From positions 1,039,001 to 1,103,000 of the forward strand of contig NZ_JADIZJ010000001.1 in NCBI RefSeq assembly GCF_016704835.1: DNA of 64,000 nt. Direction: 5' to 3'. This document shows, in pieces, positions 7,739 through 16,035 of this stretch. This stretch comes from Sphingopyxis sp. (lineage in GTDB: Bacteria; Pseudomonadota; Alphaproteobacteria; Sphingomonadales; Sphingomonadaceae). The translations under genes and the position numbers were made by a program. The notes under the pieces are model-generated. The model was not told the origin of the DNA. It saw only the letters and a program-made list of their open reading frames with translations, and did not search any database. How positions within the stretch are numbered: position 1 is the first letter of the stretch; each line of letters opens with the position of its first letter.

Positions 7739-9331
7739 ATGGCCGATCTTCGCTCTGCGCTCCGGGCAGCAACGGCTTATGGCGCGGCGGCCGAGACGGC
7801 GCTCGCCGACCGATTGACGCGGCGCTCGATCGACCGCGAGCAGCGCGCGGCGCATGGTTTCGCATGGGTAGCAACCACCGTCGCGGCGCTGGGCGCGGTG
7901 CTGGAGTGGTGCGAGGCCGGACATGACGCGAACGCACTGGACGCGAAAATCGCGACCCTCGCCTTTGCCGAGGGGGTCGGCCAGCTCGTCGGCGGCTTGC
8001 CGATGGGTCAGAATGAGATGTTCCGGCCCGCAGACCTCGGCATCGGCGCGGCGGCGCGGACGCTCGCCGACGCGTGCGGCGACCTGCTCGCTGCCGACCA
8101 TGCGGCGACGCGGGCCGAAATCGCGGCGACGCTGGCGGGCGGCCACTGGCCGAGCGAAACGCTCCGCGATGCCGACCTCGATGCGATCCGCGACCAGTTT
8201 CGCCGCTTCACCGATGCCGAGATCCTCCCGCACGCGCACCGCTGGCACCTCGCCAACGACCTGATCCCCGACGCCACAGTGCGCGCGATGGCCGACCTCG
8301 GCACCTTCGGCGTCTGCATCCCCGAGGCCTTCGGCGGACTGGGCCTGTCGAAGCTGGTGATGTGTATCGTCACCGAAGAATTGTCGCGCGGCTGGATCGG
8401 GGCGGGATCACTCGGCACGCGGTCGGAAATTGCCGGCGAGCTGATCGCGATGGGCGGCACCGACGCGCAGAAGGCGCAGTGGCTGCCGCGGATCGCCAGC
8501 GGCGAGGTGTTGCCGACCGCAGTGTTCACCGAACCCGATGTCGGATCGGACCTTGGTTCGCTGCAAACCAAGGCGAAGCGCGAGGGCGATCATTGGGTGA
8601 TCGACGGTGCGAAGAACTGGATCACTCACGCCGCACGGTCGGACCTGATGACGCTGCTCGCGCGCACCTTGCCCGATGCGAAAGGCTATGCCGGGCTCTC
8701 GATGCTGCTCGTCCCCAAGCCGCGCGGAACCGCAAGCGAGGCTTTTCCGGCCGAGGGGATGAGCGGCAGCGAGATCGATGTGCTCGGCTATCGCGGGATG
8801 CGCGAATATGCGCTGCAATTCGACGCGATGATCGCACCCGCTGATGCTCTGCTCGGCGCCGAAGAGGGGCAGGGATTCAAGCAGCTGATGCGCACCTTCG
8901 AGGGCGCGCGCATCCAGACCGCCGCGCGCGCCGTCGGGGTGGCGCGGCGCGCGCTCGAACTCGGGCTGGATTATGCGTTGGCGCGCAAACAATTCGGCAA
9001 GGCGATCATCCACTTCCCGCGCGTCGCCGACAAGCTGGCGATGAGTGTGGTCGATTTCGTCACCGCGCGCGAACTCAGCTATGCCGCGGCGCGGGCCAAG
9101 GACAGCGGCAAGCGCTGCGACATCGAGGCGGGGATGGCGAAACTGCTCGCCGCGCGAACGGCCTGGTCGAACGCCGACGCCGGCCTGCAGATCCACGGCG
9201 GCAACGGCTATGCGCTCGAATATGAAATCAGCCGGGTGCTGTGCGACGCACGCATCCTGAATATTTTCGAAGGCGCAGCTGAAATCCAGGCGCAGGTGAT
9301 CGCGCGCGGGCTGATTGACCGGCGCAACTGA
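7739..9331 (+). CDS. Acyl-CoA dehydrogenase with N-terminal extension, methylsuccinyl-CoA dehydrogenase-like
   Basis: The 530-residue flavoprotein has about 150 extra N-terminal residues before a normal acyl-CoA dehydrogenase fold: FTEPDVGSDLGSLQTKA (FAD/substrate loop), the central WVIDGAKNWITHAARSD, and the C-terminal RKQFGKAI and QIHGGNGYALEYEISR. The extended N-terminus plus EELSRGWIGAGSLGTRSEIA and GGTDAQKAQWLP are what I recall of (2S)-methylsuccinyl-CoA dehydrogenase of the ethylmalonyl-CoA pathway; this family call is from memory. The start at 7739 follows the thiolase stop by 2 bp. An ordinary fatty-acyl-CoA dehydrogenase is the alternative. Confidence 0.85.
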   Translation: MADLRSALRAATAYGAAAETALADRLTRRSIDREQRAAHGFAWVATTVAALGAVLEWCEAGHDANALDAKIATLAFAEGVGQLVGGLPMGQNEMFRPADLGIGAAARTLADACGDLLAADHAATRAEIAATLAGGHWPSETLRDADLDAIRDQFRRFTDAEILPHAHRWHLANDLIPDATVRAMADLGTFGVCIPEAFGGLGLSKLVMCIVTEELSRGWIGAGSLGTRSEIAGELIAMGGTDAQKAQWLPRIASGEVLPTAVFTEPDVGSDLGSLQTKAKREGDHWVIDGAKNWITHAARSDLMTLLARTLPDAKGYAGLSMLLVPKPRGTASEAFPAEGMSGSEIDVLGYRGMREYALQFDAMIAPADALLGAEEGQGFKQLMRTFEGARIQTAARAVGVARRALELGLDYALARKQFGKAIIHFPRVADKLAMSVVDFVTARELSYAAARAKDSGKRCDIEAGMAKLLAARTAWSNADAGLQIHGGNGYALEYEISRVLCDARILNIFEGAAEIQAQVIARGLIDRRN

Positions 9332-9506
9332 TCGCGAATAGGCGCGAAGCTGAGTTTTTATCGCGCCCAAAAAATAATTTGCCTCATAACGGGGTTAATG
9401 CCAAGCGCATCAATCGCCGCGAAGCGAGCGTTTTTGGGGGATGAATTCTGTTTCGGTCGCGCCGCACGAGCCCACGCGGCGCTGCGACCAAACTTGATTT
9501 CGACTC

Positions 9507-10007
9507 GTGATGCTTTATTCAAATCCCGTGCACGGCGATCCCGACAATTACATCAGCCTGCTGTCTGTCGCGCAGATTGAAACACTGCGGCACGTTTATG
9601 AGCACAAAAATTCCAAACAAATTGCGCGTCTGATGAATGTTTCTCCGCACACGGTGGATGAAAGAGTTCGGCGATCGTTAAAAAAGCTCAATGCTGCCAA
9701 CAGGATAGAGGCGGCTCGTATCTTGGCAGTTAACGGTGTCTTCGACAATGTTACCCCTTATCAGCCTTTGACATATCAATTGATCGACCTAGGCGCCGCC
9801 CCGGCGGCCCCCGATGCCGAGCGGGGGCGCAGTTCGTTTCGGCGACTTTTCGACATCGGTTCGCCATTTCCGACCGCGTCCCAGCCGGCCAACCGGCATG
9901 GGTTGATGGAAAGGATTATCTGGCCAATATTGATCGCCTTCGCGACGATTTTGGCTTTCTCCGCACTCTATTCAATCCTTGTCGGACTTGGTCGGGTGAT
10001 GACCTGA
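9507..10007 (+). CDS. LuxR-type HTH protein with C-terminal membrane anchor
   Basis: Residues 15-75 form a GerE/LuxR helix-turn-helix (LLSVAQIETLRHVYEHKN, SKQIARLMNVSPHTVDERVR, LKKLNAANRIEAARIL). A linker of about 55 residues follows, then one hydrophobic helix at the very C-terminus (IIWPILIAFATILAFSALYS, about residues 136-155). No receiver or autoinducer-binding domain is present. The protein looks like a membrane-tethered DNA-binding protein. GTG at 9507 and ATG at 9510 are adjacent start choices. It heads a run of four small genes next to the flagellar cluster; a role in motility or envelope sensing is only a guess. Confidence 0.8.
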   Translation: MMLYSNPVHGDPDNYISLLSVAQIETLRHVYEHKNSKQIARLMNVSPHTVDERVRRSLKKLNAANRIEAARILAVNGVFDNVTPYQPLTYQLIDLGAAPAAPDAERGRSSFRRLFDIGSPFPTASQPANRHGLMERIIWPILIAFATILAFSALYSILVGLGRVMT

Positions 10008-10067
10008 CGTTCGAGACGAATGCTGCGGGGGGGAAACCGGTAGCATTCTTTTTCAAGGAAAAAGAAC

Positions 10068-10448
10068 ATGCTGAATGAACGAGTTTCGGCGGCCAAAAAA
10101 ATCGCTGCCGACCTGCATCAAGCCGAAGACGCGATCGACGAAGCGATGATCCGCATCGCCCAGCTCGCCGCGACCCTGCCCACCGCGCGGCGCGACACCA
10201 ATATGTCGGCGATCGTTGGCCAGGCTGCCATGTCCAAGGTCGCGAATGCGCTCGCTGCCGCCGGCGAAGTCCGCCAGCTCTTGACCGACGCGCATCTGGC
10301 ACTGACAGTGACGCAAAAGGAAGTGGGTCTGGGTACCCGCATGTTCGGCGCCGGGGTCAAGCCCGCCGAAGCGAAGCTGGTCGATCAGGGCAGCAATGAT
10401 CGAGCCGCTGCCGAAGTCGCTGCCGTACCGTTCGCGAAGGCCGTTTGA
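10068..10448 (+). CDS. Small helical hypothetical protein
   Basis: The 126-residue protein is Ala-rich and predicted helical (RVSAAKKIAADLHQAEDAID, then AAGEVRQLLTDAHLALTVTQ). It has no signal peptide or membrane segment and no family I recognise. An AAGGAAAAAG ribosome site precedes the ATG. It sits between the LuxR-type gene and a membrane protein, all on one strand. Confidence 0.7.
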   Translation: MLNERVSAAKKIAADLHQAEDAIDEAMIRIAQLAATLPTARRDTNMSAIVGQAAMSKVANALAAAGEVRQLLTDAHLALTVTQKEVGLGTRMFGAGVKPAEAKLVDQGSNDRAAAEVAAVPFAKAV

Positions 10449-10473
10449 TCATCAGGAAGGGTTAACAGCCACA

Positions 10474-10887
10474 ATGTGGTCCGTGGCGATTTACTATTTG
10501 GTACTGCTCACAACGGTTGCCGTCGCGATAAGACGCGGCGGCCCGTTCGAGCGGTGGGCGGCCTACACCGCCCTGATCGCCTCGGTTCTCACCAGTGTTT
10601 TGACGCCGTTTCCGACCTGGGCTCATATTGAACTGAATATCTTTGTGATCGACGTGCTGGTTCTGCTCAGCTTCTGGTTCATCGCCTTGAAGACGCAGAG
10701 TTTCTGGCCTTACTGGATCACCGGCTGGCAATTGATCGCCATCTTCGGCCATATCCAGAAGTTCATGTTCGCAGAGATATTGGCGCGACCTTATTCGCTC
10801 CTTTCAGTCTATATATCGTATCCGATCCTGTTGCTGATCATCTATGCATCAGGTTCGTCCAGCCGGCAGCGCGACGTTCCAGCCTGA
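10474..10887 (+). CDS. Small four-helix integral membrane protein
   Basis: The 137-residue protein is mostly hydrophobic, with about four membrane helices (near residues 3-18, 31-45, 54-72 and 107-127). It has no catalytic motif I recognise. The ATG at 10474 is preceded by AGGAAGG at a rather long distance of 14 nt. An in-frame upstream start (10396) would overlap the preceding gene and add an unlikely hydrophilic tail. Confidence 0.65.
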   Translation: MWSVAIYYLVLLTTVAVAIRRGGPFERWAAYTALIASVLTSVLTPFPTWAHIELNIFVIDVLVLLSFWFIALKTQSFWPYWITGWQLIAIFGHIQKFMFAEILARPYSLLSVYISYPILLLIIYASGSSSRQRDVPA

Positions 10888-10901
10888 CATTGTGGCACCC
10901 C

Positions 10902-11414
10902 ATGGGGTTTCCGCGCATGCAGCAATTTTCGAACCAAGAAGTTGCAGAATTAAAGTCGCGTATCGACGAGATACACGAGCTGCTGGCGGGCCGCGGTGGC
11001 GAATTGTCGACGCCCTCGACATATCGCAGCGGCGGCGGTGACGTCTCGCCGCAAGCGGTCTTGCTGAACCAGCTCTCGCTCAGCATCCAGATGCGGCGTA
11101 TCCGGCGCAACCATTTCGGCAGCGCGGAACTGGCGGGGCCGATCTGGGACATGATGCTCGACCTGATGCTGGCCGAAAACCATGATCGCGCGCTCAGCGC
11201 CAGCGATCTGGCAACCGGCGCCGGAGTTCCGCTGTCTTCGGGGCTGCGGATGATCAGCACGCTCGAGCGGCTTGCACTGGCGCAGCGTTCGATCGACGAG
11301 CGCGACCGGCGGCGGACGATCGTCCGGCTGACGGCCAACGGCATCGAACGCATGGCCAGCTATTTCGGAAAAGTCGGCGTCGCCTTGCAGAACAACCAGA
11401 TGCTCGCGGCCTGA
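10902..11414 (+). CDS. MarR-like winged-helix regulator
   Basis: The C-terminal 90 residues form a winged helix: SASDLATGAGVPLSSGLRMI is the recognition region and DERDRRRTIVRLTANGIERM the wing, which is the MarR hallmark. About 65 residues precede it, including a short coiled segment (EVAELKSRIDEIHELLAG). ATG codons at 10902 and 10917 are both possible and neither has a clear ribosome site. It ends the accessory run and faces fliA tail-to-tail. Its target is unknown. Confidence 0.75.
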   Translation: MGFPRMQQFSNQEVAELKSRIDEIHELLAGRGGELSTPSTYRSGGGDVSPQAVLLNQLSLSIQMRRIRRNHFGSAELAGPIWDMMLDLMLAENHDRALSASDLATGAGVPLSSGLRMISTLERLALAQRSIDERDRRRTIVRLTANGIERMASYFGKVGVALQNNQMLAA

Positions 11415-11422
11415 GCGTCCCC

Positions 11423-11467
11423 GACCGGGTGCGATGGCCGAGCGGGTCGCACACGCCGCACCCGGTC
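11423..11467. terminator. Hairpin between convergent MarR-like gene and fliA
   Basis: A perfect 11-bp stem (11423-11433 with 11457-11467) lies between two converging genes. No T run follows on either strand, so it may be a barrier or processing hairpin and not a strong intrinsic terminator. Confidence 0.4.
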
Positions 11468-11485
11468 ACCCCTTCGGCGTTCGCG

Positions 11486-12232
11486 CTATTCGGTCATCTG
11501 GCGCATCATGCGATCGACCTTGGCCATCGCTTCGCGCTTGATCTGGCAGATCCGCGCCGCGCTGACGTCGAGGGTCAGGCCGATCTCGTGCAGGTTGAGC
11601 TCCTCAAAGAAATAGAGTTGCAAAACCATCTGTTCGCGGTCCGACAGGCAGCTGATGCACTGGCGCAGTGCACCCATCAAATCGGCCTGCTCGCATTGTT
11701 CGCCCGCGCCAACGCCGTCGTCGGGCAACAGGAAGGCGCCGGTGTCGGTCAATTCGTCGAGCGAGGTCGACCGGCCATGCGTCGCACTGCGTTCGAGCGC
11801 GAAATAATCCTCTGCCGACAGACCAAGCGCCGCAGCCATTTCGGTGGCGACAGGGGCGCGCATCAATTGCTGTTCCAATGCCGCGCGCGTTGCCTGGATA
11901 CGCTTGGCGGCGCCCATCGCCGAGCGGCCGACATCGGCTTCGCGGCGCAGCTGGTCGATCATGGCGCCGCGGATCCGCGTCGTCGCATAGGTGGCAAAGG
12001 CAAAGCCGCGCTCTTCATAATTCTGGCTCGCCTCGATCAGCCCGATCAGCCCGGTCTGGATCAGATCGTCGAGCTCGCTCGTCCGCGACACGCGCGAAAA
12101 CACCTGCCACGCGATCTTGCGGACCAGCGGCGCATATTCCTCGATCAGCGCCTCGACGCTTTCGCCGTAACCGCGCACGCGCGGAGCGCGGGTCGTCGGC
12201 GCGGCGAACTGCTCGGCGGGCTCAATTCTCAT
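11486..12232 (-). CDS. fliA: Flagellar sigma-28 factor FliA
   Basis: The 248-residue sigma factor has region 2 (LIEEYAPLVRKIAWQVFSR, ELDDLIQTGLIGLIEASQNY, FATYATTRIRGAMIDQLR), region 3 and region 4 (CLSDREQMVLQLYFFEELNL, HEIGLTLDVSAARICQIKR). The RGAMIDQLR stretch is diagnostic of FliA. It overlaps the end of flhA by 11 bp and would be transcribed from the sigma-54 site before slt. FlgM in this window should be its anti-sigma factor, and the GCCGTTAA-type promoters of flgM, motA, fliD and fliC its targets. Confidence 0.95.
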   Translation of the reverse strand: MRIEPAEQFAAPTTRAPRVRGYGESVEALIEEYAPLVRKIAWQVFSRVSRTSELDDLIQTGLIGLIEASQNYEERGFAFATYATTRIRGAMIDQLRREADVGRSAMGAAKRIQATRAALEQQLMRAPVATEMAAALGLSAEDYFALERSATHGRSTSLDELTDTGAFLLPDDGVGAGEQCEQADLMGALRQCISCLSDREQMVLQLYFFEELNLHEIGLTLDVSAARICQIKREAMAKVDRMMRQMTE

Positions 12233-14345
12233 GCACTTGGTCCTCCATATGGGCGTCGGGCCCGACCGCGAGGCGCGGCACTTCGGCGCCGATCGTCGCG
12301 ACAATTTCGGTCTGTTTGCTGGCCGGGATCTCGAGGTACGAGATCACGGCGACGTCGGGGAAAGTGGCGCGAATCAGCCGCGACAGCGCCGATCGGCAAA
12401 TCGGCGAGGCGACGAGTGCAAAGCTGCGCGTCTGGAGCAGCAGCGGTTCGACCGCCTGTCCGACCTGATCGATGATCTTCATCGCCATGCCATGTTCGAA
12501 CGGCCATTCGGCACCCGGATTGGCACGCACCGACTGGTTCAGCAGCACTTCGATCTCGGGACTGAAGGTCACGACGGGCAGCGGCATCCGGCTGGGCACG
12601 ATCGTCTGGACGATCAGCGCGCCGATGCGCTGACGCACCGCTTCGACCAGGTCGATTTCGGTGAGTTGCTGTGCCGACAGCGATACCATCGCCTCGGCAA
12701 TCTTGCGGAAATCGCGCAGCGGCACCCGTTCGATCAGCAGCGATTTGCACAGGCTGGCGATTCGCGGCAGCGGATAGCCCTGTGGGCTGAGATTCTGTGC
12801 GAGCTGTGGATAATGGACCTTGAGATTATCGATCAATGCCTGTGCGTCGTCGATCCCGAACAGCTCGGCGGCGGCGCCGACGATGCTGTTGTTGAGGTGG
12901 GTGGCGACGACGGTCGCGGGGTCGACGACGGTATAGCCCGCCGCAATTGCGTCGTTCTGCGTCGCCTTGGGAATCCAGAGCGCGTCGAGGCCGAAGGTCG
13001 GATCCTTGCACGGCCGCCCGACGACTTTGGTGACGAGGTCGCCCGAATCGAGCGCGAGCATTTCGTTGGGAAACACCTCGTCCTCGCCGACGATCACCCC
13101 CGCGACCGAAATGCGATAGACGTTGCCGGGCAGCGACAGGTCGTCGCTGACCTTCACCGGCGGCACGACGAAGCCGAGTTCTTTCGACAATTGGCGGCGG
13201 ATCCCGGTGATCCGGGTCATCAGCGGCGCGCCCTTGCGGTCGTCGACCAGACTGACCAGCGCATAGCCGATTTCGAGCTGGCAGGCGCTGGCATCGCTGA
13301 CGTCGGCCCATTCGATCAGCGAGGGGTCGGGCGCGGCAGCGGCGGGTTCGGGGGCGTCGGCGATTGCGGTGGCGGTGCGGCGCAACTGCCAGCCGACGGC
13401 AAAGGACAGCGCAGCGGCGGGCAGAACCAGCAGCTGCGGCATCGCCGGGACCATGCCAAGAATGAACAAGATGCTCCCGACCGCGATCCACACCGATGGC
13501 GCCGCAAACTGGCTGCTGATCTGACCGCTGAGGTTGAACGGCGACGCGACGCGCGTGACAATGGCGGCAGCGGCGATCGACAGCAGCAGCGCGGGGATCT
13601 GCGCGACCAGCGCGTCGCCGATGGCCAGCGTGACATAGGTGCTGCCGGCTTCGGAAAAGCTGAGGCCGTGGCTGAAAATGCCGAGGATCAGGCCGCCGAC
13701 GATGTTGACGAACAGGATCAGCAGGCCGGCGATCGCATCGCCTTTCACGAACTTCGATGCACCGTCCATCGAGCCATAGAAATCGGCTTCGGTGGCGACT
13801 TCGACGCGGCGCGCCTTGGCTTCTTCGGGGGTGAGCAGCCCGGCGTTGAGATCGGCGTCGATCGCCATCTGCTTGCCCGGCAGCGCGTCGAGCGTGAAGC
13901 GCGCCGACACTTCGGACACGCGCCCCGCGCCCTTGGTAATAACGACCATGTTGATGATCATCAGCACGAAAAAGACGAACAGTCCGACGACATAATCGCC
14001 GCCGATCATCACCTCGCCAAAAGCCTCGATAACATGGCCCGCCGCGGCGGTGCCCTCGTGACCGTGGACGAGCACGACGCGCGTCGAGGCGACGTTCAGC
14101 GCAAGGCGGAACAGCGTGGCAAGCAGCAACACGGTCGGGAAGGACGAAAAATCGAGCGGCTTGGCGGCCGACAGCGCGACCATCAGGATCGCGAGGCTGA
14201 TCATGATGTTGGCGACGAAACTGATGTCGAGGATCAGCGGTGTTACCGGGACCACCATCAGGCCGACAAGGATGAGCATCCCGACGGGCAGCGCCGAAGC
14301 GCCGGCGATCCGGCCGATTTTGCCGAGGTTGAAACCCCCGATCAT
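12222..14345 (-). CDS. flhA: Flagellar type III export gate protein FlhA
   Basis: The 707-residue protein has an N-terminal half with about eight membrane helices and the signature LNVASTRVVLVHGH, KGAGRVSEVSARFTLDALPG and the FHIPEP-region charged loop (GKQMAIDADLNAGLLTPEEA). The C-terminal cytoplasmic half binds chaperone-substrate complexes. FlhA is the central ring of the export apparatus. It overlaps slt by 4 bp and fliA by 11 bp. The start (MIGGFNLGKIGR) was chosen over upstream Arg-rich readthrough. Confidence 0.97.
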   Translation of the reverse strand: MIGGFNLGKIGRIAGASALPVGMLILVGLMVVPVTPLILDISFVANIMISLAILMVALSAAKPLDFSSFPTVLLLATLFRLALNVASTRVVLVHGHEGTAAAGHVIEAFGEVMIGGDYVVGLFVFFVLMIINMVVITKGAGRVSEVSARFTLDALPGKQMAIDADLNAGLLTPEEAKARRVEVATEADFYGSMDGASKFVKGDAIAGLLILFVNIVGGLILGIFSHGLSFSEAGSTYVTLAIGDALVAQIPALLLSIAAAAIVTRVASPFNLSGQISSQFAAPSVWIAVGSILFILGMVPAMPQLLVLPAAALSFAVGWQLRRTATAIADAPEPAAAAPDPSLIEWADVSDASACQLEIGYALVSLVDDRKGAPLMTRITGIRRQLSKELGFVVPPVKVSDDLSLPGNVYRISVAGVIVGEDEVFPNEMLALDSGDLVTKVVGRPCKDPTFGLDALWIPKATQNDAIAAGYTVVDPATVVATHLNNSIVGAAAELFGIDDAQALIDNLKVHYPQLAQNLSPQGYPLPRIASLCKSLLIERVPLRDFRKIAEAMVSLSAQQLTEIDLVEAVRQRIGALIVQTIVPSRMPLPVVTFSPEIEVLLNQSVRANPGAEWPFEHGMAMKIIDQVGQAVEPLLLQTRSFALVASPICRSALSRLIRATFPDVAVISYLEIPASKQTEIVATIGAEVPRLAVGPDAHMEDQVHEN

Positions 14346-15166
14346 GCTGCGCCGCCCGACATGGAAGCAAGCCGCCGATAGGCATCGGCAGCAAAGCCCA
14401 TCGAAAGTTTGCGCGGCATCGGCTGGATTTCCATCATCTGCAGCGGGGGACGTCCCCCGCCGCCCGCCATGCCGCTCGAGCTGCTCGCCGAAGCGTGCCA
14501 GCCGGCGGGGGCGAAGGGTTTCATATTTTCGATCTTGCCGCCGTTCTCGAGCTTGGCGCGAAAGCGGTCGCGGATCTCGGCGAGGCTGCGCATGCTGCCG
14601 TCGGGGGCGTAAAAGACCGAGCGGTTGGCGGCCGCCGCCTCGGGCATCATCGGCGCACCGGGCTGGTCGGGATTGGCGTCGAGCGCGGTCAGAAATTTGG
14701 CGGCGCCGCCTGACCCAAGGAAATGCGCGAGATAAAGGTCGACGGGCTCGGCGCTGCGGCCGATCCGGCTTTCCAGATATTCGCGATTGTCGCCGGTCAG
14801 CGCCGCAGCCATCGTCGACGCGGCGGCGGGGTCGTCGCGCAGGTCGAAAATCTGTTGGCGAAGCGTCGGGTCGGTGACGGTGAGCCGCCCCGATCCATCG
14901 CGGCCGATCGCGTTGGCCGCCCAAGCGAGGCCATGATTGGCGCCGTGGCGGTCGAGTGTGGCAAGCCAGGTCTGCTTGGTAAACTGATACAGTCCGCGCG
15001 CCGACGAGGTCGACGCTTTGGCGGTCGGATTATAGCCGCTTTCGACGCGGGCGACGTCGACCAGATAGTCGAAATCAACGCCCGTGCGCGCCGACGCCGA
15101 TTGCACCGCATCCATGACGGGTGCGGTGACGCGGCGGGCGGGCTGGGGATTGTTGATTGCGTTCAT
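14342..15166 (-). CDS. SLT-type lytic transglycosylase of the flagellar cluster
   Basis: Residues 15-170 form a soluble-lytic-transglycosylase domain: the catalytic Glu is in DVARVESGYNPTAKAS and SARGLYQFTKQTWL follows. The tail is Gly/Ser-rich (SASSSSGMAGGGG). No Sec or Tat signal peptide is visible (MNAINNPQPARRVTAPVMDA). FlgJ in this window lacks its muramidase domain, so this enzyme probably opens peptidoglycan for the rod, perhaps exported by the flagellar apparatus itself. It heads slt-flhA-fliA and has a sigma-54 promoter 46 bp upstream. Confidence 0.88.
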   Translation of the reverse strand: MNAINNPQPARRVTAPVMDAVQSASARTGVDFDYLVDVARVESGYNPTAKASTSSARGLYQFTKQTWLATLDRHGANHGLAWAANAIGRDGSGRLTVTDPTLRQQIFDLRDDPAAASTMAAALTGDNREYLESRIGRSAEPVDLYLAHFLGSGGAAKFLTALDANPDQPGAPMMPEAAAANRSVFYAPDGSMRSLAEIRDRFRAKLENGGKIENMKPFAPAGWHASASSSSGMAGGGGRPPLQMMEIQPMPRKLSMGFAADAYRRLASMSGGAA

Positions 15167-15211
15167 ACATCGGTTTCCGCTGGTTCAGCAGGGCTGTCTC
15201 AGCAAACCAAA

Positions 15212-15227
15212 AGCAATCATCGTGCCA
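15212..15227 (-). promoter_or_regulatory. Sigma-54 promoter of slt-flhA-fliA
   Basis: On the minus strand TGGCAC-GATGA-TTGCT matches the -24/-12 consensus TGGCAC-N5-TTGCW exactly. A GCCGTTAA box (15235-15242, minus) lies just upstream but without a good -35, so a weak FliA input is possible. Confidence 0.8.
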
Positions 15228-15259
15228 TTTACGGTTAACGGCAGAAACCTATAGGGTAA

Positions 15260-15556
15260 TCAGTAAGTTAAAGCAGCACCGCGCTGGTGGGTGCCGCGAA
15301 TGTCGTGGTTCCTGTCAATCCGCTGACGCGTCCAGTCCTTGAGGACATTGACGCGGATCGCCGCGGCTTCGAGCTGCCGCAGCGTCTTGCCGATCATCTG
15401 CTGGGCGCGCTGTTCACTGCCTCTTGGGATACCCGCGCCGCGAAACAGGATCACCGCAGTCGCCAGCTCTTCGGTCGCGGCGATGATTGCGCCCGCGTCG
15501 TGGCCGTCGAGCGCGCCGACGAGCGTATCGAGCCGCGATTGTACGTCGTCGAGCAT
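15260..15556 (-). CDS. FlgN-like flagellar chaperone candidate
   Basis: The 98-residue protein is helical (LDDVQSRLDTLVGALDGHDA, RAQQMIGKTLRQLEAAAIRV), as expected of FlgN, the chaperone for FlgK and FlgL. The main support is position: it starts 3 bp after the flgM stop, the usual flgM-flgN order. Sequence similarity to FlgN is weak to the eye. Confidence 0.6.
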   Translation of the reverse strand: MLDDVQSRLDTLVGALDGHDAGAIIAATEELATAVILFRGAGIPRGSEQRAQQMIGKTLRQLEAAAIRVNVLKDWTRQRIDRNHDIRGTHQRGAALTY

Positions 15557-15559
15557 CGT

Positions 15560-15862
15560 TCAAGCCCCGCCGGTGTGGAAATCGATCATCGCGCTGGCGA
15601 TGATCGCTGGGTGAACGCCATAACTGCCGTTGGCGATCGCGGTCCGCAGCGCTGCGACGCGCGCGACATCGACCGGCGGCGCCTGGGTGGCAAGACTGCT
15701 CGTGAGGCGGATCAGTCGCGCGGCGGGCAGGCTGTCCGGCGCGGTGCGCAGCTGTTCCGGCGCGCGCGCGGGTTGGGCGGCAGTCTCGCTGGCGACGCTG
15801 CGCAGCGGGGTCGTGCGGGCAATGCCGCCGACGGGTCCGATCTTGCTGCTTTCACCCGACAT
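15560..15862 (-). CDS. flgM: Anti-sigma-28 factor FlgM
   Basis: The 100-residue protein has a disordered N-terminus starting MSGESSKIGPVGG and a C-terminal sigma-binding helix pair (RVAALRTAIANGSYGVHPAI, then IASAMIDFH), the FlgM signature. The start at 15862 has GGAGG 5 nt upstream. FlgM holds FliA until the hook is complete and is then exported. A sigma-28-type promoter at 15916-15942 means FliA likely drives its own inhibitor. Confidence 0.85.
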   Translation of the reverse strand: MSGESSKIGPVGGIARTTPLRSVASETAAQPARAPEQLRTAPDSLPAARLIRLTSSLATQAPPVDVARVAALRTAIANGSYGVHPAIIASAMIDFHTGGA

Positions 15863-15915
15863 AAAGGCCTCCATCCGGTGCCGTCAGAAAAGTGACGGCG
15901 CGGTTCACGAAGGCT

Positions 15916-15942
15916 TTAACGGACGCGGAACAGGGCGATTAA
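15916..15942 (-). promoter_or_regulatory. Sigma-28 promoter of flgM-flgN
   Basis: On the minus strand TTAA-N15-TCCGTTAA matches the FliA-type -35/-10 with the canonical 15-bp spacer and the same boxes as at fliD and fliC. Confidence 0.65.
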
Positions 15943-15955
15943 GGCGGTTCGCCGC

Positions 15956-16009
15956 AAAAAAACAAAAGAAAGGCCCGGTGGCGTCGGAAAGCCGACAGTG
16001 ACCGGGCCT
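15956..16009 (-). terminator. Terminator after flgA
   Basis: On the minus strand a 9-bp stem AGGCCCGGT/ACCGGGCCT (16009-16001 with 15979-15971) encloses a secondary hairpin and is followed by TTCTTTTGTTTTTTT. It separates flgA from flgM-flgN. Confidence 0.85.
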
Positions 16010-16035
16010 GTGGGCAGGGTAGGGAGACGATGGAG

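Noticed and set aside
12231..14381. 716-codon plus-strand frame
   Set aside because: It is the complement of flhA; Asp/Arg/Gln-rich composition is typical of antisense shadow in GC-rich DNA.
15880..15902. Hairpin GCCGTCA/TGACGGC before flgM as a terminator
   Set aside because: No T run follows on either strand and it lies in the flgM leader, past its promoter.
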